From positions 1 to 48,123 of the forward strand of contig JAZNGW010000019.1 of assembly GCA_045576655.1 (NCBI GenBank): a DNA stretch of 48,123 nucleotides, in the 5' to 3' direction. The stretch is from RGIG8745 sp045576655 (GTDB taxonomy: Bacteria > Bacteroidota > Bacteroidia > Bacteroidales > Bacteroidaceae). The notes beneath the pieces were generated by a model, which was given only the letters and a program-made list of their open reading frames with translations, was not told the DNA's origin and made no database searches. The position numbers and the translations under genes were made by a program. Below are positions 41,455 through 48,123 of the stretch, one piece after another. Every line of letters starts with the position of its first letter. The first letter of the stretch is position 1.

Positions 41455-41892
41455 TCACCTTTCAACGTCCACAACGTTGAAGTTCTTGTCGAAAGTAAGT
41501 TCCCAGCCGTTAGCAAGGTCTACATCGTAGCAGTTATTCTCACGCTCAATCTTAAGCACTTTCACACCCTTGTGGTGTTTGCCGACATAATCAGCAATCT
41601 TTGCAGGAATAGCCGATGCAGGCACACTGCTGTACTTGCAATCGATGTCCTTCCACATGCCCTTGCGGTCGAACTCCAGCTTGTCGCCGTTAGTGAAAAT
41701 CACATCGTAGCTCTTGTCAAAAATTTCATTCTCAACCTTTGCTATTGCCACATCCTTACCAGTAAAATGCTTGTCGATAAACTGCTGCGAAGCCTGAGGT
41801 AGTTGGTTCAAAGTAACTGGTTTGTCGTTATCAGCAAGAGCTGTCAACTGAACTGCAAAAACACATACGAACAATAAAGCTAATTTTTTCAT
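41455..41892 (-). CDS. PepSY-like periplasmic protein
   Basis: The 145-residue protein has a signal peptide (about 1-20) and two copies of a beta-rich PepSY-like unit (about 25-80 and 85-145). The shared pattern is LP..i..fI..hf.gk.v...e.e...YDV...nGdkleFD, as in KVENEIFDKSYDVIFTNGDK and KIERENNCYDVDLANGWE. Such small secreted proteins are common in Bacteroidales and have no established role. A Bacteroidetes -7-like CATCTTTG lies upstream near 41947-41954 but is imperfect. Confidence 0.82.
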   Translation of the reverse strand: MKKLALLFVCVFAVQLTALADNDKPVTLNQLPQASQQFIDKHFTGKDVAIAKVENEIFDKSYDVIFTNGDKLEFDRKGMWKDIDCKYSSVPASAIPAKIADYVGKHHKGVKVLKIERENNCYDVDLANGWELTFDKNFNVVDVER

Positions 41893-42084
41893 AATCTTGA
41901 GGTTTTAATGAGTTACTAAAATGAGTTTCTTGGTTTTTCTGATACAAAGATGAAGCCAGATTCTGAAACAAAACTGAAAAAATGGCCTTCATCGCATTTT
42001 TTTTGAAAAAAATTATTGTGAAGGAGACCAATAAGCGCTCATCTGCGTTCAAAATATCACCGCACTGCGGCGAATAAATACTGC

Positions 42085-42321
42085 CCCCTCGCTGAAAACT
42101 ATAAATAAAAGTAATATTTGTACAAATAATAGTTTTATTTATATAAATATTAGTTTTATTCTTACAAATATAAGTTTTATTTATACTTTTCTCCGCAGCG
42201 ACGCAAAATATCCGCCGAGGTGAAGGTAAGTTTCTACCGAGGTGCTATCGTTTTCGGATGCCCGAAAATAACGGGAACGATAACGGGGACGGGAACGGGA
42301 ACGATAACGATAACGGGCACG
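42085..42321 (+). repeat. dispersed intergenic element, copy 3, with array C and hexamers
   Basis: The element starts CCCCTCGCTGAAAAC, then the four 21-bp units in the opposite orientation to copy 2, identical over 42085-42195 to the reverse complement of 27959-28069. Then CTCCGCAGCGACGCAAAATA, CCGCCGAGGTGAAGG, TTTCTACC, a hairpin TTTTCGG/CCGAAAA (about 42250-42267), and nine hexamers of the form ATAACG or GGAACG at 42268-42321. It fills most of the 619-nt gap between the PepSY-like gene and the sigma factor; the rest is promoter sequence. Confidence 0.9.
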
Positions 42322-42401
42322 GATGGCGTCATCATTTCCGTTATTGCGTGTGTCTGCTCTGACAAAAGGTGGCGCGGTGCAAAAAAATCTCACATTATTT
42401 A

Positions 42402-42409
42402 TATATTTG
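42402..42409 (+). promoter_or_regulatory. -7 box upstream of the sigma gene
   Basis: TATATTTG about 103 nt upstream of the sigma-factor ATG. No TTTG at the -33 position was found. Confidence 0.4.
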
Positions 42410-42511
42410 TGGTCGAAGCGGTAATATAATGGTAGAAGGGGACAGTTGAGTGTGGAAGGTGGAGTGAGGAAGGTGGAAAGTAGAATGATTTGAGTAGAAG
42501 GAATTTCATCA

Positions 42512-43105
42512 ATGAAGTATATATACGATAATAAGCGGACTGGTATTGACGATGAGAGTGTCATCGGCAGTATTCTCGGCGGACGGAAGGAGATGTTTGG
42601 CATTCTCGTCGACAGGTATGGCAACGAGGTGTTGCAGACTGTGGGGCGTGTCATCACTTCGCCTGAGGACGCTGAGGAGACTGTGCAGGACTGTTTTGTG
42701 GCGGTGTATCGGAATCTTGCTTCGTTCGACAGGACGAAGGCGAGTTTCAGGACGTGGCTAATGCGCATAGCCTACTACACGGCACTGAAACGTCTGCGTG
42801 GCAAGTGTGGGGCTCCTGTAGAGGAGGTGGAGTGGGAGAGTCTCGACCACATTCCCGATGCTGACGCCGACATGATGCTGAACGACTCGTCGCCACGCCG
42901 CCTTTCGCTTCTCAATAATGCCATTGCGTTGTTGTCGGCCGACGACCGTCTGTTGCTTAGTCTTTACTATCACGACGACCGCTCCATCAGGGAGATTGCG
43001 TTCATCACGAATCGCACGGAGGGTTATCTGCGCTCGCGCTTGCAGTGGCTTAGGAAGAAGTTGTGTCAAACAATCAAAAAACTGGAACATGAAGGAAAAG
43101 AATAA
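42512..43105 (+). CDS. ECF-type RNA polymerase sigma factor
   Basis: The 197-residue sigma-70-family factor has a region 2 (about 24-92; FGILVDRYGNEVLQTVGRVI, DAEETVQDCFVAVYRNL) and region 4 (about 134-190; LSADDRLLLSLYYHDDRSIRE, GYLRSRLQWLRKKL), with no region 3. It is expected to direct polymerase to a small set of promoters when released from the anti-sigma protein encoded next. The anti-sigma gene overlaps its end by 17 nt. Confidence 0.92.
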   Translation: MKYIYDNKRTGIDDESVIGSILGGRKEMFGILVDRYGNEVLQTVGRVITSPEDAEETVQDCFVAVYRNLASFDRTKASFRTWLMRIAYYTALKRLRGKCGAPVEEVEWESLDHIPDADADMMLNDSSPRRLSLLNNAIALLSADDRLLLSLYYHDDRSIREIAFITNRTEGYLRSRLQWLRKKLCQTIKKLEHEGKE

Positions 43106-43649
43106 GTGTAGTGATGACCTGGCATTGCGTAGGGTCATTGACGAGCAGGCACAGAGGGCAAAGGGGATGAAACTCTCCGAGGGGTTTGCCGACAGACTGA
43201 TGCAGGAAATCAACGATTTGCCGGAGTCTGAACCTATGGGGCTGAGACCGAAGGCGAGTGTGCCCATTGTGCGCAAGATTGCAGCTGCCATTGCTGTGGC
43301 TGTGGTCATTAGTGGCATTGCATACGCTGCTTGTCACGTCATCTTCTCAAGCGGCGATGCGCCTGTGGGCACTACCACGACTGCTTGTGCTGATGTGGCG
43401 GTGGAGGCTGACAGCGTGGTGAGTTTCGAGGGTCTTTCGCTCGACAGCATCCTTGGTGTCGTGTCCGCCCACTACAACCGCTCGGTGTGTGTGCGTGGCG
43501 TTGCCGCTGACTCTCTGCGTCTCACTACGGTGTGGGATTGCGGACAGCCGCTTTCCGTATTCATCGAAACGCTCAACGAGTTTGACGGTTTGCGACTCAC
43601 CGACCGTCAAGACACCATCTTTGTTGAATCGGTTAAGGTGGAGGACTGA
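43089..43649 (+). CDS. short anti-sigma-like membrane protein with STN/DUF4974-like domain
   Basis: The 186-residue protein begins at ATG 43089, overlapping the sigma gene. Residues 1-60 are a cytoplasmic, charged helical region suited to binding sigma; residues 64-86 are one transmembrane helix (VRKIAAAIAVAVVISGIAYA); residues 111-180 resemble the STN/DUF4974 fold (LSLDSILGVVSAHYN, LSVFIETLNEFDGLRL). The canonical Bacteroidetes anti-sigma of this kind carries a FecR domain and is about 300 residues; here the FecR part is missing. Inferred role: hold the sigma factor inactive and receive the signal from the receptor encoded next. Confidence 0.75.
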   Translation: MKEKNKCSDDLALRRVIDEQAQRAKGMKLSEGFADRLMQEINDLPESEPMGLRPKASVPIVRKIAAAIAVAVVISGIAYAACHVIFSSGDAPVGTTTTACADVAVEADSVVSFEGLSLDSILGVVSAHYNRSVCVRGVAADSLRLTTVWDCGQPLSVFIETLNEFDGLRLTDRQDTIFVESVKVED

Positions 43650-43651
43650 CG

Positions 43652-46600
43652 ATGAGGATAAGAATGTTTTTCGTGGCGGCGATGCTGTGGCTCGTCGTCA
43701 GTGTGGGGGTGAAGGCGCAGGAACGCATCACTCGTGAGTTTAGCGACATCCCTTTGGCTGAGGCTCTCGCCGTTCTTCGCGACTCGCAGTCGGAATATAC
43801 GTTTCACTTCATCCATAACGACCTGGAGCACCTGAAGGTCACTTCAGTCCTCAAATACAAGAATGTGGCAGATGCGGTCAAACTGCTCTGTGAGGACATG
43901 CCGGTGAAGGTGAAAGTGAAGCGCAAGAACATCTTTGTGCAATATCGCAAGGAGGAGGACATGACAGGCAAGATGGTGAGCATCCAGTGCGATGTGTTTG
44001 ACGGTTTTCTTGAGATGCCGTTGCCCTATGCCACGGTTTCCATCCTGAATACCGACAGTTCCGTAGTGGTGGACTCGACAAAGAAAAGTATACTTTATAC
44101 AGGGAGAATGACGCCTTCAAAGGTTATCTACCATGACAAGGTTGCAGCCGACAAGAAGGAATATCTGGTCAGGGCGCAGCATAAGGGCTATAATGAAGTG
44201 TGGCGGCGAGTGTCTACCGCCGATGCCGTGAACGGCGAGATAGAGCTTCCCCCTATCGATATGCGCCGTATGAGTACCATCAACCTGAACGAGGTGGCTA
44301 TTACTGCCACTCGCATCAAGATGTTCTACCGTGGCGACACGCTTGTCTACGATGCCGAGGCGTTCAAACTGCCCGAAGGCAGCATGCTCGACGACCTCAT
44401 AAGCCAGATGCCTGGTGTGACGATGAACGAGAACGGCGAGATATTCGTCAACGGACGCAAGGTGGACGAACTCCTGCTCGGTTCACGCTCATTCATGAGG
44501 GGCAACAAGAAGATTCTGATGGAGAACCTGCCTTACTACACGGTGAAGGAACTGAAGGTCTATGAGAAGCAGACGGACATGAACATCGCTCTCGGCTACG
44601 ATGCCGAACCGAAGAAGTACGTCATGGACGTCAATCTGAAACCTGAGTACCAACGTGGCGGTATAGCAAATGTGGAAGTGGCTGGCGGAACTGAAGAGCG
44701 ATGGCTGGCACGACTTTTCGCCCTCGGCTTCACCGACAGGATGCGCTACACCGTCTTTGGCAATGTGAACAACGTGAACGAGACTCGCCACATAGGCCAG
44801 TCGGGCCATTGGGAGGCTAACCGCTTTCCGCAGTCGATGATCACTACGCGCAGTGCTGCAGCGGAAATCAACTACCATAGCAAGGGCGACAGGATAAAGG
44901 ATACGTTCACAGCCAACTACACCTCTACCACCGACCGCCAGTCCACGAACCAGCGTCAGGAACTCTTCATGCAAGGCAGCACGCCAACCTCTGTTTCGCA
45001 GTCACGAAACAGGCAGGGCACTGAGCGACTCTCTTTGCACAACGATTTCACTATAAACAAACCGTTCTGGACGCTTGCAAATCTCGACTTCGCCTATACA
45101 AAGCGCGACAACTCGTTCAATTCGTCCTTCGACCAGTGGGACGACTCCCTCACAGCCTCCATGCGCACCGTGGGAATGGGCGAGGGCAGAGCGTGGATAG
45201 CGTCATTCGATGCACAAGGTGCAATCAAACTCGGCAAGAAGAAGCGCCACACCACCTACTACGTCAGGTTGGAACACCAGAACGACGAGTCGGAACAGGC
45301 ATCCCGATACACCACCCGCCACTTCACAAACCCGTCCAGCGACATCCGTCACAACTCTGGCGATATAAGCAGAAAGTCTACATGGGGCGGAGCAAACATG
45401 GGCTATAACACAACCAACGTTGGCCAAAACGAAAAACTTAATCTCCACATTGGTGCAGGAGTGAATATGTCAAGAAACGACATTCATGACTATCTCTACC
45501 ATCCCGACACCCTGATGCTTGTCTCACAGATTGACGCACTCCAAGCCATTACCGACCCGACCAATTCCTACGACAGTCGTTTGGACAGGGTGGAAGCCTC
45601 TGCCGGAATTTCCTTATCTCAGTACGATGTACATAAGTTATCCGATGAATCCCCTTTTTCAGTGTCCTATCGACGTTGGCATGTAGGAGTAAGTGTGCCT
45701 TTCAGAGCTGAACGACTCGATTACCAGCGTGGATCGCTCGATACACTGGCTCGCCAGAACACTGTGTTTGCCAACTTCGACGCCTCTTTCCACCACCGCA
45801 TGGGAGGTGGCAAACGTAACTTGGTATTCAATGCAAGCCACAAGCGCAGCAGTGCGCAACTTACAGACATGATAACCTATCGCGACGACAGTCAGCCGCT
45901 CGTTGTCAAACTCGGCAATCCTGACCTAAAGGGTGCGGTGACATCCGACTTCAGTGCCAGCTATCGCGACGAAAAGAATCCGAATAGAATATGGAATGTC
46001 AAGACCGAACTCACCTACAACCATCGTGAGGTAGCCCAGTCAGTGCTCTACAATCCTACGACTGGAGTGATGACCTACAAGCCTACCAACGTGGAGGGTG
46101 CGTACAGAGTGGGTGCAGACTTCGGAATGCACGGCAATCTGGACAAGGCTAAACATTGGACTTGGATGAATGAATCACATGTTTGGTTCCACCACTACAA
46201 GGACCATTCCATGCTCGAGGGAGAGACGCAGAGCCGTGAGCGTGCCGTAGATAACATTCTGTTGAGAACTCATGGCTATGTCAACTACTCACGCGACAAA
46301 TTCAGCCTCTTCCTCAAGGGCGACATCTCCTGGCGACGCTCCGCCGGCAATATGCGAGAGTTCAACCCCGTCAATGCCCTCGACTTCGAATATGGAGCCC
46401 TGGCTCGCTACACCCTGCCTCGCCTCAATACCACCCTCAGCGCCGATGCCATGATGAACAGCCGCCGAGGCTACGGCAGCAGTCTGCTCAACACCGACGA
46501 CTTCATCGTCAACGCATCCATAAGCCAGCCTCTGCTGAAAGGCAAACTTATAGCCCGTCTCGAAGCATTCGACCTGCTCCACCAACTCTCCAGCATGAAA

Positions 46601-46714
46601 TATGCAGTCAACGCCCAGGGGCGCACCGTGACGTGGTACAACTCCTTGCCCCACTACATGATGTTCCATCTTGTCTACCACATGAACTGGAGTAATAAGA
46701 AGAAAGACAAGTAG
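43652..46714 (+). CDS. STN-domain outer-membrane beta-barrel receptor
   Basis: The 1020-residue protein has a signal peptide (about 1-23), an N-terminal STN domain (about 24-96; FSDIPLAEALAVL, CEDMPVKVKVKRKNIFV), a carboxypeptidase-like region (about 103-200), a plug-like domain (about 210-330; TRIKMFYRGDTLVYDAEAFK, ISQMPGVTMNENGEIFVNGR) and a large outer-membrane barrel. The order resembles outer-membrane beta-barrel family proteins related to TonB-dependent receptors. The STN domain is the part that talks to an anti-sigma factor; the genes start 3 nt apart. No SusD partner is seen. Ligand unknown. Confidence 0.88.
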   Translation: MRIRMFFVAAMLWLVVSVGVKAQERITREFSDIPLAEALAVLRDSQSEYTFHFIHNDLEHLKVTSVLKYKNVADAVKLLCEDMPVKVKVKRKNIFVQYRKEEDMTGKMVSIQCDVFDGFLEMPLPYATVSILNTDSSVVVDSTKKSILYTGRMTPSKVIYHDKVAADKKEYLVRAQHKGYNEVWRRVSTADAVNGEIELPPIDMRRMSTINLNEVAITATRIKMFYRGDTLVYDAEAFKLPEGSMLDDLISQMPGVTMNENGEIFVNGRKVDELLLGSRSFMRGNKKILMENLPYYTVKELKVYEKQTDMNIALGYDAEPKKYVMDVNLKPEYQRGGIANVEVAGGTEERWLARLFALGFTDRMRYTVFGNVNNVNETRHIGQSGHWEANRFPQSMITTRSAAAEINYHSKGDRIKDTFTANYTSTTDRQSTNQRQELFMQGSTPTSVSQSRNRQGTERLSLHNDFTINKPFWTLANLDFAYTKRDNSFNSSFDQWDDSLTASMRTVGMGEGRAWIASFDAQGAIKLGKKKRHTTYYVRLEHQNDESEQASRYTTRHFTNPSSDIRHNSGDISRKSTWGGANMGYNTTNVGQNEKLNLHIGAGVNMSRNDIHDYLYHPDTLMLVSQIDALQAITDPTNSYDSRLDRVEASAGISLSQYDVHKLSDESPFSVSYRRWHVGVSVPFRAERLDYQRGSLDTLARQNTVFANFDASFHHRMGGGKRNLVFNASHKRSSAQLTDMITYRDDSQPLVVKLGNPDLKGAVTSDFSASYRDEKNPNRIWNVKTELTYNHREVAQSVLYNPTTGVMTYKPTNVEGAYRVGADFGMHGNLDKAKHWTWMNESHVWFHHYKDHSMLEGETQSRERAVDNILLRTHGYVNYSRDKFSLFLKGDISWRRSAGNMREFNPVNALDFEYGALARYTLPRLNTTLSADAMMNSRRGYGSSLLNTDDFIVNASISQPLLKGKLIARLEAFDLLHQLSSMKYAVNAQGRTVTWYNSLPHYMMFHLVYHMNWSNKKKDK

Positions 46715-46800
46715 AGGGAAAAGGACTAATTCGGAAAGTCTGAAAATACAGAATAGATTGAAATGAGATTAAAAAGAATCCCCGGAGACCGAGAGTGAAG

Positions 46801-46826
46801 TGACCCCAAAAAGTTGGACGGGTTAA
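46801..46826. repeat. IS terminal inverted repeat
   Basis: TGACCCCAAAAAGTTGGACG followed by GGTTAA matches the terminal repeats of IS150-group elements. The partner repeat is outside the window. Confidence 0.75.
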
Positions 46827-46835
46827 TAAATTGTT

Positions 46836-47612
46836 TTATAGGCAAAGGGTTCGGTATTCTACCGGGCTCTTTCCTTTTAATCGATATTTTATTCTTTTAT
46901 TGTTGTAGTATTCGATATAGTCTTCCAAAGCGTTTGCAAAGGCTTTGAAAGATTCAAACTTTTCTGCATATAACAATTCTGACTTCATAATGCCAAAAAA
47001 GTTTTCCATCATTGCATTGTCAAGACAATTTCCTTTTCTTGACATACTTTGTATGATGTGCCGTTCTTTCAATCTCTTGCGGTATCCAAAGTGTTGATAT
47101 TGCCAACCCTGATCAGAATGCAGGATTAAGCCGTCAAGATTATCGAACTTATTAAAAGCCTTGTCAAGCATATCGTACACCTGCTCCAAATTGGGACTGT
47201 CAGAGATGTTATAAGAGATTATTTCCCCATTATACATATCAAGTATTGGTGACAGATATAACTTGGATGAACCAATATTTATCTGGGTTACATCTGTTGC
47301 CCATTTACGGTTTGGAGACGTTGCAACAAAATTGCGGGCAATAACATTGGGGGCAACTTTGCCTATTTCTCCTCTGTAAGAACGGTAGCGAACTTTACGA
47401 ATCTTGCATTTAAGCCCCATTTCACCCATAAGACGCTGCACGGTTTTATGGTTTATAACATAATTCCTATTTCGCATCTCTGCCGTTATCCGTCTATAAC
47501 CATAACGACCTTTGTGCTCATAAAAGATGTCCTTGATTTCTTTCTTTTCAAGAACGTATTTCTCTTTGAGCTTCATCCTTTTGATATGATAATAGAACTT
47601 TGAGCGCGCCAT
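46836..47612 (-). CDS. IS150-like transposase OrfB (DDE integrase core)
   Basis: The 258-residue ORF holds the rve-type core: Asp in WATDVTQI, Asp in ILHSDQGWQYQ, and Glu in NAMMENFFG, giving DDE. An N-terminal HTH_21-like segment YGYRRITAEM is present. The same frame continues upstream of the ATG through codons reading AIEELRSEYPLTLLLGLRK to the region overlapping OrfA, so the real protein is probably the fused OrfAB made by a -1 frameshift at 47669-47674, with the free ATG giving a shorter OrfB. Intact as seen. Confidence 0.93.
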   Translation of the reverse strand: MARSKFYYHIKRMKLKEKYVLEKKEIKDIFYEHKGRYGYRRITAEMRNRNYVINHKTVQRLMGEMGLKCKIRKVRYRSYRGEIGKVAPNVIARNFVATSPNRKWATDVTQINIGSSKLYLSPILDMYNGEIISYNISDSPNLEQVYDMLDKAFNKFDNLDGLILHSDQGWQYQHFGYRKRLKERHIIQSMSRKGNCLDNAMMENFFGIMKSELLYAEKFESFKAFANALEDYIEYYNNKRIKYRLKGKSPVEYRTLCL

Positions 47613-47653
47613 CTTTCTTAACCCTAAAAGCAGGGTAAGAGGATATTCTGACC

Positions 47654-48123
47654 TTAGTTCCTCGATGGCTTTTGCCCATTGAGACGTGCTCGGGCTTCCT
47701 GTTCCTCGACTAAGGCCTTCACTTTTTTTAGCAACGCATTCTCTGCCCTCAAACGGAGATTTTCCGCTTGAAGCCTCTCTAATTCTGTTTGTACTTCTTT
47801 CTTCTTTGGTCTTGCCATTGGTGCTCTTGGTGGTCGTCCCCTTTTCCGGTTTTCAAGTGAAAGACCTTGACGATACAGACGAACCCAGGTTTTAATGGTG
47901 GATCTTTCCAGGTCATATCGGAGACATAACTCCTGCAAAAATACTCCTTTTTCTACAAATTCCTTTACTATCACAAGTTTTTCATCTGCAGTATAATAAT
48001 AAGAACGAGTACCACGCAAACCTTCTTCTCCATATTTTTTATAACGCAGATACCAAAGACGAACCATCTTTTTATCCATTTTCAGCTCTTTGCATAGAGA
48101 TTCAAGAGGTTCTCCAGACTGTA
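47654..48123 (-). CDS. IS150-like transposase OrfA (5' end cut by window edge)
   Basis: The frame is open to the right edge; the first internal ATG is at 48079, but upstream residues QSGEPLESLCKELK fit the protein, so the true start is outside. It contains two helix-turn-helix units (KEFVEKGVFLQELCLRYDLE, STIKTWVRLYRQG), a basic linker (KRGRPPRAPMARPKKK) and a coiled-coil zipper (LERLQAENLRLRAENALLKK), as in IS150 OrfA. It ends at TAA 47654 just past the slippery site. Confidence 0.9.
   Translation of the reverse strand, partial: QSGEPLESLCKELKMDKKMVRLWYLRYKKYGEEGLRGTRSYYYTADEKLVIVKEFVEKGVFLQELCLRYDLERSTIKTWVRLYRQGLSLENRKRGRPPRAPMARPKKKEVQTELERLQAENLRLRAENALLKKVKALVEEQEARARLNGQKPSRN
47669..47674 (-). 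promoter_or_regulatory. probable -1 frameshift site joining OrfA and OrfB
   Basis: CAAAAG on the minus strand: the OrfA frame reads CAA AAG, and a -1 slip from AAG to AAA gives the OrfB frame without a stop (QKAIEELRSEY). The typical IS3 slippery stretch is A4-6 G; this is a shorter form. Confidence 0.5.

Larger units (their letters stand above)
46801..48123 (-). mobile_element. IS3-family (IS150-like) insertion sequence, truncated by window edge
   Basis: The element begins at 46801 with a terminal repeat TGACCCCAAAAAGTTGGAC, then OrfB and OrfA on the minus strand in slightly different frames, as in IS150-like elements. The upstream part of OrfA and the second terminal repeat are beyond the right edge, so target duplication cannot be checked. 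Confidence 0.9.

Overview
The window looks like chromosomal DNA of a Bacteroidales bacterium, most likely Prevotella-like. The evidence is the family content: DUF4491, DUF6089 and DUF6242 proteins, a single-chain PurL, a one-protein hybrid two-component regulator, STN-domain outer-membrane receptors, and the uppS-bamA-ompH order. Several genes also have a TAnnTTTG -7 promoter box and no strong Shine-Dalgarno. No rRNA or tRNA gene was seen.

Layout. (1) 1-801: the end of an IS3-type element, then an intergenic island of dispersed repeats. (2) 802-9094: pyrH with a GH3 glycosidase on the minus strand; on the plus strand a macroglobulin-like secreted protein, an outer-membrane barrel and a two-domain SGNH esterase. 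(3) 9095-17284: a trmH-like gene with mutS, a HigBA-type toxin-antitoxin pair, an Lrp regulator with a DUF4491 gene and a C26-amidotransferase/M19-dipeptidase fusion, then ribD. (4) 17373-27430: a DUF6242 lipoprotein and the envelope-biogenesis cluster DUF6089-uppS-bamA-ompH-ompH-ompH-murI, then a CPBP protease and a dus gene. (5) 27431-28324: a large repeat island. (6) 28325-40735, minus strand: a zinc-ribbon/DUF805 protein, gpmI, a low-complexity secreted protein, two half-size chromate-type transporters directly downstream of a hybrid two-component regulator, and purL. (7) 40866-46714: a GNAT enzyme, a PepSY-like protein, another repeat island, and an ECF sigma / short anti-sigma / STN receptor triad. 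(8) 46801 to the right edge: an IS3-family, IS150-like element.

Most genes are ordinary housekeeping or envelope genes. The least explained material is intergenic. Three arrays of 3-4 units with a 21- or 22-bp period each have a different imperfect palindrome but nearly all end in a TTTGTA-like box. The AT-rich array belongs to a 111-bp block present twice, identical and inverted, about 14 kb apart (27959-28069 and 42085-42195). Both copies adjoin a conserved GC-rich module with a hairpin and hexamer repeats. A third copy of that module (from 323) begins exactly where the left-edge IS appears to end. This looks like a modular interspersed repeat family and is my main candidate for something undescribed. 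Other points of interest are a toxin gene that may be transcribed without a leader, the regulator-chromate transporter operon, the amidotransferase-dipeptidase fusion and the reduced anti-sigma factor.
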